In this document: positions 50,617-60,000 of the stretch, in pieces | Position numbering within the stretch: the first letter of the stretch is position 1 | How the letters are laid out: each line of letters starts with the position of its first letter | Assembly: GCA_034432635.1 (NCBI GenBank) | Contig: DAOUBK010000072.1 | Coordinates: 1 to 64,000 of the forward strand | DNA from: Roseiflexus sp034432635 | GTDB taxonomy: Bacteria; Chloroflexota; Chloroflexia; Chloroflexales; Roseiflexaceae | Length of the DNA stretch: 64,000 nucleotides | Direction: 5' to 3' | Notes under the pieces: model-generated | Databases searched by the model: none | What the model saw: the letters and a program-made list of their open reading frames with translations, nothing else | What the model was told of the DNA's origin: nothing | Translations under genes and position numbers: made by a program

Positions 50617-51582
50617 GTGAGCCTGAGTATCTTTGAGGAACGGATAGACCGCCGCAGCACGATGATCGACCTGGTCGGCAACACGCCGCTGCTGCGTCTG
50701 GCACGGATCGATCCCGCTCTCCCGCCAAACGTTGCCGTCTACGCCAAGGCGGAATGGTACAATCCTGGCGGTTCGGTCAAGGATCGTCCGGCGTTGTGGA
50801 TGATCCGCGATGGCGAACGACGCGGTTTGCTGCGTCCTGGCGTACGCATTGCCGATGCGACCAGTGGCAACACCGGCATCGCCTATGCGACACTCGGCGC
50901 GGCGCTTGGCTATCAGGTGACGCTGGCGCTGCCTGCCAATGCCAGCCCCGAACGGCGTCGTATTCTCCGTTCTCTCGGCGCGGAACTGCTGCTCACCGAT
51001 CCGCTGGAAGGCATGGATGCGGCGATACGCAAGATTCGTGCGCTGGTACGGGAACACCCTGAACGCTACTTCTACCCGGATCAGTACAACAACCTTGCCA
51101 ACCCGCGCGCCCATGAGGAGAGCACCGGTCCCGAAATCTGGACGCAAACCGGCGGTCGTGTGACGCACTTCGTGGCGGCACTGGGTACCAGCGGCACATT
51201 CATGGGCATCGGGCGCTTTCTGCGCGCGCGCAATCCTGACGTGCGCCTGATCGCGGTTCAACCCGATGGACCCTACCACGCGCTGGAAGGCGTCAAGCAC
51301 ATGGCATCGACAGCGCTGGTTCCTGGTATTTATGATCCGACACTTGCGGATGCAACTATCGAGATTCGTAGCGAAGAAGCCTTTGCGATGGCGCGTCGTC
51401 TGGCACGCGCCGAAGGATTGATGGTCGGTGTCTCAGCCGCAGCCAATGTCGCAGCCGCGCTGCGCGTCGCGCGCGACCTGCGCGAGGGGGTGGTGGTGAC
51501 GATTCTGTGCGACGGCGCTGCCAAGTATCTCAGTGATCGCTTCTGGGAAGACGGCGATGGACGCGATGGCGAAGGGATTTGA
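50617..51582 (+). CDS. cysM: Cysteine synthase (CysM/CysK family), probable CysO-dependent enzyme
   Basis: The PLP fold-type II enzyme has DLVGNTPLLRL, PLP Lys in NPGGSVKDRPAL, the TSGNTGIAYATLGAALGY phosphate loop and GTSGTFMGIGRFL. It joins an activated serine (O-phospho- or O-acetylserine) with sulfide or a protein thiocarboxylate. The genes that follow (JAMM protease, CysO carrier, MoeZ) are the M. tuberculosis CysM partners, which points to the thiocarboxylate route. The start is uncertain: GTG at 50617, an upstream GTG at 50548, or ATG at 50662. The stop codon lies in a heptamer repeat. Confidence 0.9.
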   Translation: MSLSIFEERIDRRSTMIDLVGNTPLLRLARIDPALPPNVAVYAKAEWYNPGGSVKDRPALWMIRDGERRGLLRPGVRIADATSGNTGIAYATLGAALGYQVTLALPANASPERRRILRSLGAELLLTDPLEGMDAAIRKIRALVREHPERYFYPDQYNNLANPRAHEESTGPEIWTQTGGRVTHFVAALGTSGTFMGIGRFLRARNPDVRLIAVQPDGPYHALEGVKHMASTALVPGIYDPTLADATIEIRSEEAFAMARRLARAEGLMVGVSAAANVAAALRVARDLREGVVVTILCDGAAKYLSDRFWEDGDGRDGEGI

Positions 51583-51614
51583 GCATTGAACGTTGGAACG
51601 TTGGAATATTGAGC
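51579..51614 (+). repeat. Heptamer repeat array A (TTGAACG type)
   Basis: Units TTGAGCA, TTGAACG, TTGGAACG, TTGGAATA and TTGAGC run from the last codon of cysM to the base before the mec ATG. The first unit supplies the cysM stop codon. The array takes the place of a normal ribosome site for mec. Confidence 0.75.
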
Positions 51615-52088
51615 ATGGCCATCTTTCTTCCCGCCCACGTTCGTTATGCTATCGCGCGGCATGCTGAAGAGACCTATCCCAACGAGTGTGTGGGGTTGAT
51701 CCTCGGACGCATTGCTGGCTCGTCCATTGAGGTCGAGGCGGTCTTTCCTGCACCAAACCGCTGGACGGTCGACACTGCATTGACACCGACCGATGCTGAA
51801 CACTCGCAGCGGGACAGGTTCTACCTCGATCCGCGCGACTACCTGCGCGCCGATCGCGCCGCACGCGCCTGCCATCTCGATGTTGTCGGGTGTTACCATT
51901 CGCATCCCGATCATCCGGCGACTCCGTCACCGCGTGATCTGACCGGTGCGCAGGGGGTCGGGGGTGGTTCTGGGTTTGTGTTCCTTATTCAGAGTGTACG
52001 CGACGGTCGCGCCGCTGAACTGACCGCCTGGGCGCTGGATCCGACCGGGTCGCGGTTCGTGGCGGAGGAGATGAACGTCGAACGCTGA
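51615..52088 (+). CDS. mec: JAMM/MPN+ metalloprotease, Mec-like CysO processing enzyme
   Basis: The 157-residue protein has a complete JAMM zinc site: E24 (PNECVGL), H95 and H97 (CYHSHPDHP), S105 and D108 (TPSPRD). In M. tuberculosis, Mec+ frees cysteine from the CysO-Cys adduct. Its place between cysM and cysO matches that cluster. Because CysO here ends GG-Ala, the same enzyme may also trim the precursor. The ATG at 51615 has no ribosome site and directly follows a heptamer array; the C-terminal codons NVER and the stop codon lie in a second array. Confidence 0.92.
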   Translation: MAIFLPAHVRYAIARHAEETYPNECVGLILGRIAGSSIEVEAVFPAPNRWTVDTALTPTDAEHSQRDRFYLDPRDYLRADRAARACHLDVVGCYHSHPDHPATPSPRDLTGAQGVGGGSGFVFLIQSVRDGRAAELTAWALDPTGSRFVAEEMNVER

Positions 52089-52094
52089 ACGTTC
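52071..52094 (+). repeat. Heptamer repeat array B overlapping the mec stop codon
   Basis: ATGAACG, TCGAACG and CTGAACG occupy 52071-52091, followed by TTC. The third unit contains the mec TGA. Confidence 0.65.
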
Positions 52095-52161
52095 TTCCCT
52101 GTGCCGCATTCGTGCGACCTGCCATCCAGGAAGCTATCCGGCAAAATAGTGAATATTTGCA

Positions 52162-52196
52162 GTTCTCGGTTCTCAGTTTCTGGTTCTCAGTTCTTA
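52162..52196 (+). repeat. Heptamer repeat array C (GTTCTCA type)
   Basis: Five consecutive 7-bp units: GTTCTCG, GTTCTCA, GTTTCTG, GTTCTCA, GTTCTTA. The array ends 14 bp before the cysO ATG. Confidence 0.8.
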
Positions 52197-52210
52197 CAGA
52201 GGTCACACCT

Positions 52211-52489
52211 ATGGCAGTTACCGTTACCATTCCAACCGCACTTCGTCAGTATGCCGGCGGGAATGTCAGCGTCTCGCTTGCAGCCGGTTCCGTGGGTCAA
52301 ATACTGGCAGCATTGAGCGAGCAATACCCGCAACTGGGCAGGCATCTCTACAACGAGCAGGGCACTCTGCGTAGTTTTGTCAATATCTACGTCGGTGATG
52401 AGGATATTCGTCATCTGCAGGGGATCGAGACGCTAGTCCCCGACGGCGAGACCGTGAGCATTATTCCAGCAATTGCCGGCGGCGCCTGA
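52211..52489 (+). CDS. cysO: CysO-like ubiquitin-fold sulfur carrier with Gly-Gly-Ala terminus
   Basis: The 92-residue beta-grasp protein of the MoaD/ThiS/CysO kind has VTVTIPTALRQYAGG, then FVNIYVGDEDIRHLQGIETLVPDGETVSIIPAIAGG in pieces. The carrier is adenylated at its C-terminal Gly and converted to a thiocarboxylate. Here the chain ends GG-Ala, not GG, so one residue must be removed before activation. AGAGG lies before the ATG. It sits between the JAMM protease and the E1/rhodanese gene, the expected partners. Confidence 0.93.
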   Translation: MAVTVTIPTALRQYAGGNVSVSLAAGSVGQILAALSEQYPQLGRHLYNEQGTLRSFVNIYVGDEDIRHLQGIETLVPDGETVSIIPAIAGGA

Positions 52490-52601
52490 TTCGCAGCGGT
52501 TTGTCGCCTGCGGGTACACGGCACAAACGTCCGGGTTGCAGATCAGCAGGTGACGTGCGTCAGGTCGCTTCCTGAGCACAGAAATTGTGGGGTGTCGAAA
52601 G

Positions 52602-53750
52602 ATGTTACCTTCTCTGTCGAATGAAGAAATCCGCCGCTACTCACGGCACCTGATTCTGCCCGAGTTCGGCACGGGAGGGCAGCGCAAACTCAAGCAGGGC
52701 AGCGCGCTGCTGATCGGGACCGGCGGGCTTGGATCGCCACTGGCACTGTATCTCGCTGCTGCGGGTGTGGGACATATCGGTCTGGTCGATTTCGACATCG
52801 TAGACGAAAGCAATCTGCAGCGCCAGATTATTCACAGTACATCCACGCTGGGCATTCGCAAAACCGAATCGGCAAAGATGCGCCTGCGCGATCTCAATCC
52901 GCATATCGATATTGCCACCTACGACGTTCAGATCACGTCGGAAAATGCGTTCGATCTGATCCGACCATACGATGTTGTCGTGGATGGTACCGACAACTTT
53001 CCCACCCGCTACCTGACGAACGATGCCTGTGTGATGCTGGGCAAACCCAACGTCTACGGTTCGATCTTCCGCTTCGAGGGGCAGGCGACGGTTTTTTCGC
53101 CGAAACACGGCGGACCATGCTACCGCTGTCTGTACCCGGAGCCGCCGCCGCCCGGTCTGGTACCGAGTTGCGCCGAGGGAGGCGTGCTCGGTGTACTCCC
53201 TGGCGTGATCGGGACGATTCAGGCGACCGAGGCGATCAAACTGCTCAGCGGGATCGGCGAGCCGCTGATCGGACGGTTGTTGCTCTACGATGCACTGGCG
53301 ATGCGCTTCCGCGAACTGAAACTGCGACGCAACCCCGATTGCCCGGTGTGCGGCGATCATCCAACGGTTACCGAACTGATCGATTATCAGCAGTTCTGCG
53401 GCATTTCACCCGAAGAGGCGCACCGCGATGCGACTATCGAGATTACTCCTGCCGAAGTTGCCGATTGGCTGCACAGTGACAACCCACCTTTTCTGCTCGA
53501 TGTGCGCGAACCGAATGAGTGGGAGATCTGTCATATTCCTGGCGCTGTGCGGATTTCGGTCAACGAACTGGCGGAGCGGATGAACGAACTCGATAGTGCG
53601 GTCGAAATGGTTGTCTACTGTCGCAGTGGCGTTCGCAGCGCCCGGGCTGTCGAATTGCTGCGCCAGGCAGGGTTTCGCAAAGTAAAGAACATGGCAGGTG
53701 GAATCTTGCGCTGGTCCGATGAGGTCGATCCGAGCGTGCCGAAATACTGA
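52602..53750 (+). CDS. moeZ: MoeZ-type E1-like adenylyltransferase/sulfurtransferase
   Basis: The 382-residue protein has a ThiF/MoeB adenylation domain with GTGGLGSP (39-46), FDIVDESNLQRQ, structural zinc pairs CYRC and CPVC, and the catalytic loop SCAEGGVLG. A rhodanese domain follows (about 285-375) with persulfide Cys in VVYCRSGVRS. It activates the sulfur carrier C terminus with ATP and then transfers sulfur to make the thiocarboxylate. The neighbour CysO is the likely client, and MoaD/ThiS proteins are possible others. The ATG at 52602 has GGGGTG upstream. Confidence 0.95.
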   Translation: MLPSLSNEEIRRYSRHLILPEFGTGGQRKLKQGSALLIGTGGLGSPLALYLAAAGVGHIGLVDFDIVDESNLQRQIIHSTSTLGIRKTESAKMRLRDLNPHIDIATYDVQITSENAFDLIRPYDVVVDGTDNFPTRYLTNDACVMLGKPNVYGSIFRFEGQATVFSPKHGGPCYRCLYPEPPPPGLVPSCAEGGVLGVLPGVIGTIQATEAIKLLSGIGEPLIGRLLLYDALAMRFRELKLRRNPDCPVCGDHPTVTELIDYQQFCGISPEEAHRDATIEITPAEVADWLHSDNPPFLLDVREPNEWEICHIPGAVRISVNELAERMNELDSAVEMVVYCRSGVRSARAVELLRQAGFRKVKNMAGGILRWSDEVDPSVPKY

Positions 53751-53752
53751 GG

Positions 53753-53781
53753 TTGGCATTCAGTCGCGCCGATGCTATAAT
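53753..53781 (+). promoter_or_regulatory. secG promoter
   Basis: TTGGCA (53753-53758), a 17-bp spacer and TGC-TATAAT (-10 at 53776-53781) start immediately after the moeZ stop codon. Confidence 0.8.
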
Positions 53782-53821
53782 ACCGCTCTGTGATTCGGGT
53801 TCGTACAGACAGGATGGACGC

Positions 53822-54031
53822 GTGGAAATCGCACTCTATAGCGCACTAATCATTGTCAGCGCAGCGCTGACCTTTCTGGTGGTCGTGCAGGGGCGCAGCG
53901 CCGGTCTGCAACAGCGCGACTCTATCTATCGCACGAAGCGTGGCATCGAGAAGACGATGCACCAGGCGACGATCGTGCTGGCGGTTGTGTTCCTCCTGCT
54001 GGCGCTGATCGCCAGTCTGCCGATCTGGTAA
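53822..54031 (+). CDS. secG: Preprotein translocase subunit SecG
   Basis: This 69-residue, two-helix membrane protein has helix 1 ALIIVSAALTFLVVVQG with the conserved SAGL after it, a charged loop (RTKRGIEKTMHQ), and helix 2 ATIVLAVVFLLLALIASL. This is the standard SecG size and topology. It begins at a GTG at 53822 after AGGATGG; the upstream frame lies in the promoter. It helps SecYE export proteins, including the substrate-binding protein encoded next. Confidence 0.9.
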   Translation: MEIALYSALIIVSAALTFLVVVQGRSAGLQQRDSIYRTKRGIEKTMHQATIVLAVVFLLLALIASLPIW

Positions 54032-54105
54032 ACGGCGTGTTGAATGCAGCAGACGCTGCCTCACCGGATTAAAGCGGCGTTTGTGCATTCCTCGCTGGTA
54101 CATCT

Positions 54106-55776
54106 ATGGCACGCCGCATTCGCTGGCAAATCCTGATTGCGTCGCTCAGCACCCTGGTGGTGCTGATCCTGATGAGTTACCTGGCGCTCACCCGCGCATC
54201 GGTAGCACGCCCGCTGGCAGGCGGCGATTATGTCGAAGGGGTTGTCGGTACGCTGGTGCACCTTAATCCCCTGGTCGTCGATCCAGCCGCCGATCCAGTC
54301 GCTGCCGACATCCAGCGCCTGGTCTTCGAAGGGCTGACCCGCCCTGGTCCCGATGGTCTGCCCATGACGGCGCTTGCCGAGTCGTGGGCGGTTGATGAAA
54401 GTGGGACCGTCTATACGTTTACGCTGCGAAGCGGCGTGACGTGGCACGATGGCGCACCGGTGACGGTCGATGACGTGCTGTTCACGCTACGTGCCGTGCA
54501 GGGTCCGGCATTTGCCGGTGATCAAAATATTGCCGCCTTCTGGCGTACCGTTCTGGTTGATCGCGCTGGGGAGCGCAGCGTCAGTTTCCGATTGGAAGCG
54601 CCGTTTGCGCCATTCCTGCGGTTGACCAGCTTCCCCGTTCTGCCGGCACATCTGCTGCGCAATGTTCCACCGGAACAATGGGAGGCGCATCCGTTCAACC
54701 GCCTGCCGGTTGGCGCCGGTCCGTACCGTCTGGTGGAACTCGATCAGCAGCGTGCGTTGCTCCGCGCCAACCCGCGTTATTTCGGCGCGACCCCGTTTAT
54801 CGAAACGATCGAACTGCGCTTTTTTCGCACCGAGCAGGAAGCATTCGCTGCGCTAACCCGCGGTGAAATTCAGGCTCTGGCATTCACCAGCGCCAGCACA
54901 CTGGCGGACATCAACCTGCCACGTGGCATTGTGCGCCGACAGGCGCTGCTGGATGGATACACGGCGCTCTCCTTCAATTTGCGCGACGGTCCGCTCGCCG
55001 ATCTCGGCGTGCGACGTGCACTGGCGACTGCGCTTGATAAGGACGCGCTGATCGCTGGTACGCTTGCAGAAAAGGTCGTGCGGCTCGATACGCCGATCCT
55101 GCATGGGTGGTGGGCGGAAACGTCCGATGTGATGTGGTATGAGCCAGATGCTGCCCGCGCAATGGCGCAACTCGACACACTGGGGTACCTTCCAGGCACC
55201 GATGGCATCCGTGTCCGCGACGGTCAACCGCTCGTCTTTTCGTTGCTGACCGATAACTCCCCTGTGCGACGTGCGGTTGCGGAAGAGATCACCCGTCAGT
55301 GGAGCGATATCGGGGTGCGTATCGTTATCGAAGTGGTCGAACCATCCGAGTTGCAACGCCGGCTGGAAGCGCACGAGTTCACCATCGTACTGCACGGATG
55401 GCAGCGGCTCGGCTCCGATCCCGATGTTTTCGAACTCTGGCATTCGAGTCAGGCGGCGCGTGGACGCAACTATGCAGGTCTCGCAGATGCCGCGATTGAC
55501 GAACTCCTCTCCAGCGCGCGCAAAATCTACGACATCGCCGATCGTGCCGAACTCTACCGTGAGTTTCAGGAACGCTGGGTCGAACTGGCGCCGGGGATTA
55601 TTCTCTATCAGCCGGTTCTGTTCCATGCTACGGTTGCCGACCTTGGCGATACGATCGCTGTCTTGCCGGATGCAGCCGCTCCGCCACATCTGCTGATCGG
55701 GCGCGAGGGGCGTTTTGTGAATGTCAACCGCTGGTATCTGCGCAGTGCTCGCGAGATCCGCGGTGATTTGCGGTGA
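54106..55776 (+). CDS. ABC transporter substrate-binding protein, family 5 (peptide/nickel type)
   Basis: The 556-residue protein has an N-terminal membrane anchor (about 8-28) without a lipobox Cys, then the SBP_bac_5 fold: GLTRPGPDGLPMTALAESWAV, FTLRSGVTWHDGAPVTVDDVLFTL in pieces, the KVVRLDTPI and GWQRLGSDPDVFELWHSSQ segments. It would bind oligopeptides or another solute outside the membrane. No permease or ATPase genes are adjacent, so the transporter is elsewhere. It overlaps the next gene's possible GTG start by 4 bp, suggesting coupling. Confidence 0.9.
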   Translation: MARRIRWQILIASLSTLVVLILMSYLALTRASVARPLAGGDYVEGVVGTLVHLNPLVVDPAADPVAADIQRLVFEGLTRPGPDGLPMTALAESWAVDESGTVYTFTLRSGVTWHDGAPVTVDDVLFTLRAVQGPAFAGDQNIAAFWRTVLVDRAGERSVSFRLEAPFAPFLRLTSFPVLPAHLLRNVPPEQWEAHPFNRLPVGAGPYRLVELDQQRALLRANPRYFGATPFIETIELRFFRTEQEAFAALTRGEIQALAFTSASTLADINLPRGIVRRQALLDGYTALSFNLRDGPLADLGVRRALATALDKDALIAGTLAEKVVRLDTPILHGWWAETSDVMWYEPDAARAMAQLDTLGYLPGTDGIRVRDGQPLVFSLLTDNSPVRRAVAEEITRQWSDIGVRIVIEVVEPSELQRRLEAHEFTIVLHGWQRLGSDPDVFELWHSSQAARGRNYAGLADAAIDELLSSARKIYDIADRAELYREFQERWVELAPGIILYQPVLFHATVADLGDTIAVLPDAAAPPHLLIGREGRFVNVNRWYLRSAREIRGDLR

Positions 55777-55796
55777 ATAGCAGAAAGTCATCTGTC

Positions 55797-56663
55797 ATGA
55801 CCATCGACCAGCTCGTATCTCCCAGGTGGCTCCTGGATCGCCTGGATGATCCCGACATTCGCATTGCTGATCTGCGCTGGTATCTTCTCGAACCCGGACG
55901 AGGGCGTGTTGAGTACCTGGAAGCGCACATCCCCGGCGCTGTGTATCTCGACATCGATACCGACCTCGCAGCGCCGCCATATCAGGGACCGGGGCGCCAT
56001 CCCATCCCGTCGCCGGAAGCATTCGCAGTGACCGCCTCGCGCGCAGGGATTGCCCCCACAACCCATGTTATCGCTTACGATAGCGTCGGTGGCGCATATG
56101 CCGCGCGTCTCTGGTGGCTGTTGCGCTATTTCGGTCATGAACGGGTTTCGTTGCTCAACGGAGGATGGTCCGCGTGGACGGTAGCCGGTTTCCCGGTCGA
56201 AGCGGGTGATGTGACGCCGCAACCGGCGGTGTTCATCCCACATCCCAACCACTCGATGGTTGTCGATGCGAATGCTGTGGAGACACTGCGCCGCAATCCA
56301 CGCGCACTGATCATCGATGTACGCGCATCGGAGCGCTACCAGGGGATCGCCGAACCCATCGATCCGCGTGCCGGTCATATTCCGGGCGCGGTTTCCACAC
56401 CCTACACCGATACCATCGATGGTGACGGACGGTTGTTGCCGGCAGATGTGCTGCGGGCGCGCTATGCTGCACTTGGCGCCGACCGGGCTGAGACGATCGT
56501 GTGTTACTGCGGCTCCGGTGTTACTGCTGCGCATACCATCCTGGCATTGGAGCGCGCCGGCTGGAAGAACGTCCTGCTCTACGAAGGCTCCTGGAGCGAC
56601 TGGTCACGCGATCCTGCACGCCCTGTGGCGACAGGACCGGAACCTGGAGGGGATGAAGGTTGA
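55797..56663 (+). CDS. Sulfurtransferase (two-domain rhodanese), second copy
   Basis: The 288-residue protein's C-terminal active domain has C238 in CYCGSGVTAAH. The CGSGVTA loop is the mercaptopyruvate-sulfurtransferase-like form, different from CRIGERS in the copy at 49133, so the two probably prefer different sulfur donors. The inactive N-terminal domain includes VIAYDSVGGAYAARLWW. The start is ATG 55797, or GTG 55773 overlapping the upstream stop codon; neither has a strong ribosome site. The stop codon lies in the first unit of a heptamer array. Confidence 0.93.
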   Translation: MTIDQLVSPRWLLDRLDDPDIRIADLRWYLLEPGRGRVEYLEAHIPGAVYLDIDTDLAAPPYQGPGRHPIPSPEAFAVTASRAGIAPTTHVIAYDSVGGAYAARLWWLLRYFGHERVSLLNGGWSAWTVAGFPVEAGDVTPQPAVFIPHPNHSMVVDANAVETLRRNPRALIIDVRASERYQGIAEPIDPRAGHIPGAVSTPYTDTIDGDGRLLPADVLRARYAALGADRAETIVCYCGSGVTAAHTILALERAGWKNVLLYEGSWSDWSRDPARPVATGPEPGGDEG

Positions 56664-56730
56664 ACGTTGAACGTTGAAGGTTGGGACGTTGAACGGTGAT
56701 GGGTTCTCAGTTCCCGGTTCGCAGTTCTCT
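56659..56730 (+). repeat. Composite heptamer repeat array D
   Basis: TTGAACG, TTGAACG, TTGAAGG, TTGGGACG and TTGAACGG (56660-56696) are followed by GTTCTCA, GTTCCCG, GTTCGCA and GTTCTCT (56703-56730). The first unit supplies the stop codon of the sulfurtransferase gene. The last unit abuts the ileS promoter -10. Confidence 0.85.
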
Positions 56731-56731
56731 G

Positions 56732-57029
56732 TGATATAATATCCGCGAAAGGCTGTGACGGAGACGAGTAGGCGCCAGAGACCCGGTCAGCGAGCGCGCG
56801 GATGGTGAGAGGCGCGTCGGTGTTCGGTCGCCGAATATCACTCCTGAGCCGGGAGGTGAACGCGCCAGTCCTGCAATCAGCGCGTCAGTAGCCTGCCCCG
56901 GTAGCGTCGACCGTTATCCCGGCGGAGGCGTGCTGGCACCTCGATGAGCGCAGTCGATCACGCATCGGCTGAAGCAGGGTGGTACCGCGAGGTTCTACAC
57001 CTCGTCCCTGTCTGGGGCGGGGGTTTTTT
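56732..57029 (+). promoter_or_regulatory. Isoleucine T-box riboswitch with promoter and terminator
   Basis: An extended -10 (TGA-TATAAT, 56732-56740) starts the leader. Stem I follows with a base helix ATCCGCG/CGCGGAT (56741/56797) and an apparent specifier loop GAAT-ATC-ACT with AUC (Ile) at 56837-56839. The T-box AGGGTGGTACCGCG lies at 56976-56989; its TGGT bulge pairs with the ACCA end of uncharged tRNA. The terminator stem CCTCGTCCC/GGGGCGGGG with T6 is at 57000-57029. Uncharged tRNA-Ile would prevent termination and switch ileS on. Confidence 0.93.
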
Positions 57030-57048
57030 GTTGGTAAGGAGGTTGTGC

Positions 57049-60000
57049 ATGGCGTTTCAACCCGTCGATACCCGGGTCAACTTTCCGCGACTCGAAGAGC
57101 AGGTGCTCGATCTGTGGCAAACGAAGCGGATCGTCGAGCGAAGCCTGGAGTCTGGCGATAAACCGTTTGTCTTCTACGAAGGTCCGCCGACGGCGAATGG
57201 TCGTCCCGGCATCCACCACGCAATCTCGCGCATTTTCAAGGATGTCATCTGCCGCTACCGGGCGATGCAGGGCTACCGGATCATCGGACGACGCGAAGGA
57301 TGGGATACCCACGGTCTGCCGGTTGAGATCGAGGTGGAGAAGAAACTGGGGTTCAGCGGCAAGCCCGACATCGAGAAGTATGGCGTGGCAGAGTTCAACG
57401 CGCAGTGCCGCCAGAGCGTCTGGGAGTATATTCAGGACTGGCGGCAGTTTACCCGCCGCATTGCGTACTGGGTCAGCGAGGACGCCTATATCACATATGA
57501 GAACGACTATATCGAGTCGCTCTGGTGGATCTTCCGCCAGTTGTGGGATCGTGGGTTACTCTTCCGCGACTACAAGGTATCGATGCACTGCCCGCGCTGT
57601 GGAACGTCCCTTTCGGATCACGAAGTATCGCTCGGTTTCAAGGACGACGTCGATGATCCGAGCGTGTGGGTAAAGTTCCGTGTGCGCGAAACCGGCCATG
57701 CTGCGCTGCAGGGTGCGGCATTCCTGGCGTGGACGACGACACCGTGGACGTTGCCGGCGAACGTGGCGCTGGCGGTCAAGCCCGATGCGACCTATGCCCT
57801 CGTGTCGTTCGACGGCGAGCGTCTGGTGCTGGCGGAAGCGCTGGTTCACACCGTGCTCGGTGATGGTGTCACAATTGGGCAGACGTTCCGCGGCGCCGAT
57901 CTGGTGGGGACGCGCTACGAAAACCTGTTTGACGGTGTGCCGGCTCCCGGCGACACGGTCGACTGGTCGCGCGCCTACACTGTCGTCACCGATGATTTCG
58001 TATCGCTCGAGGATGGCACCGGCATCGTGCATATTGCACCTGCCTATGGCGACCTTGAGATTGGCAGGAAGTACGGCTTGCCAACCCTCTTCTCGGTCGA
58101 TCTGTCGGGCAATGTGCTGCCGGAGTTTGCGTCGCTCGGTTTTGCCGGCAAGTTCTTCAAACAGGCAGACCCGGATATCACACGCAACCTGAAAGCGCGT
58201 GGCTTGCTGTTGAAGAGCGGGCGCGTCAAGCACTCGTATCCCTTTTGCTGGCGCTGCGATACGCCGCTCCTCTACTACGCCAAACGCTCATGGTACATCC
58301 GCACCACCGCGATGAAGGACCGACTGGTAGCGAACAACCGATTGATCAACTGGGTTCCGGAGCACATTCGTGAAGGGCGATTCGGCAACTGGCTGGAAAA
58401 CAACATCGACTGGGCAGTAAGTCGGGAGCGCTACTGGGGCACGCCGATCCCAATCTGGGTTGCAGAAGACGGCTATGCCGAGTGCATCGGCTCGCTGGCG
58501 GAACTGGAGCACAAAGTGGGGCGCAGCCTGAACGGTATTGATCTGCACCGTCCCTACGTCGATGAACTGACCTGGGTCGATCCGCAGCATGGTCTGATGC
58601 GCCGCATCCCCGACGTTGCCGATTGCTGGTTCGACTCGGGCGCAATGCCGGTGGCGCAGTGGCACTATCCCATGGAGAACGCCGAGATCTACGAACAGGC
58701 AAAGCAGGCGGATTACATCTGCGAAGCCGTGGATCAGACCCGTGGGTGGTTCTATACGCTCCACGCGCTCTCGACGCTGCTGTTCGACCGTCCGGCGTTC
58801 AAGAACGTCATCTGTCTGGGGCATATTCTCGACGCCGAAGGGCAAAAGATGAGCAAGTCGCGCGGCAATGTCGTCGATCCGTGGACGGTGATGAACGAGC
58901 ATGGCGCCGACGCGCTGCGCTGGTATCTGTTCACCGCTGCCCCACCCGGCAGTCCGCGACGCTTTTCGGCGGGTCTGGTCGCCGAGAGTTTGCGCAAGTT
59001 TCTGCTGACGCTTTGGAATACATATGCGTTCTTTGTGACCTACGCCAGCCTGGATGGCTGGATGCCGGGGAAAGATGGTGTCGCTGAACACCTCGATCCG
59101 GCGGTGCTCATTCCGATCGACCGGTGGGCGCTGGCGCGGCTGAACAGTCTGGTGCGCGATGTGACCGCTGCCTTCGAAGCCTATGATGTGACGACGGCAG
59201 GGCGTGCCATTGAGGACTTTGTTGATGAACTGTCGAACTGGTACGTGCGGCGCAACCGACGTCGTTTCTGGAAGAGCGAGCACGACCGTGACAAGCAGGC
59301 GGCGTATGCGACGCTTTACACCTGTCTGTTGACGGTAGCAAAACTGGCAGCGCCGTTCATTCCGTTCGTGGCGGAGGCAATCTATCGCAACCTGGTTGGT
59401 CTCGAAACACAGGAAGCCTCTCCAGATACGCCAGAGAGCGTTCACCTAGCTGCATGGCCCGTCGTCGATGAGACATTCCTCGACGACCGCCTGGTGGATG
59501 ATACGGAAGTGTTGTTGAAAGCCGTTTCGGTTGGTCGCGCGGCGCGGCGCGCAGCCGGCATCAAAGTACGTCAGCCTTTGCGCGAGATGTGGGTGCGCAC
59601 CCCGACCCCTGCTGCGCTCGAAGGGTTACGCCGCTTTGAGGCAGAACTGCGCGATGAACTCAACGTCAAGGAGGTGCGCTACCTCGACAGCGCGACTAGC
59701 CTGGTCGAGTACCGCTTCAAACCCAACCTGCGCCTGGTTGGTCGCAAATACGGCAAACTGGTGCCGGCGCTCACTGCAGCGCTCCGCGATCTGCAGGGTG
59801 ACAAGGCGCGCGCCGCAGCACAGGCGGTTGAAGAGGGACGGAACATCACCCTGGTTGTTGAAGGGCAGACTATCGAACTTCTGCCGGACGAAATGCTGGT
59901 CGAAAGCAGTTCGCCGCAGGGGTACGCCGTTGCCGAGGATGGTGGCGTTCTGGTGGCGCTCGATACGACCCTGACGCCGGAGTTGACGATCGAGGGGCTA

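Noticed and set aside
56944..57048. N-terminal 35-residue extension of IleRS from an upstream ATG
   Set aside because: The extension is translated from the T-box and terminator sequence. A good AAGGAGG site marks the ATG at 57049.
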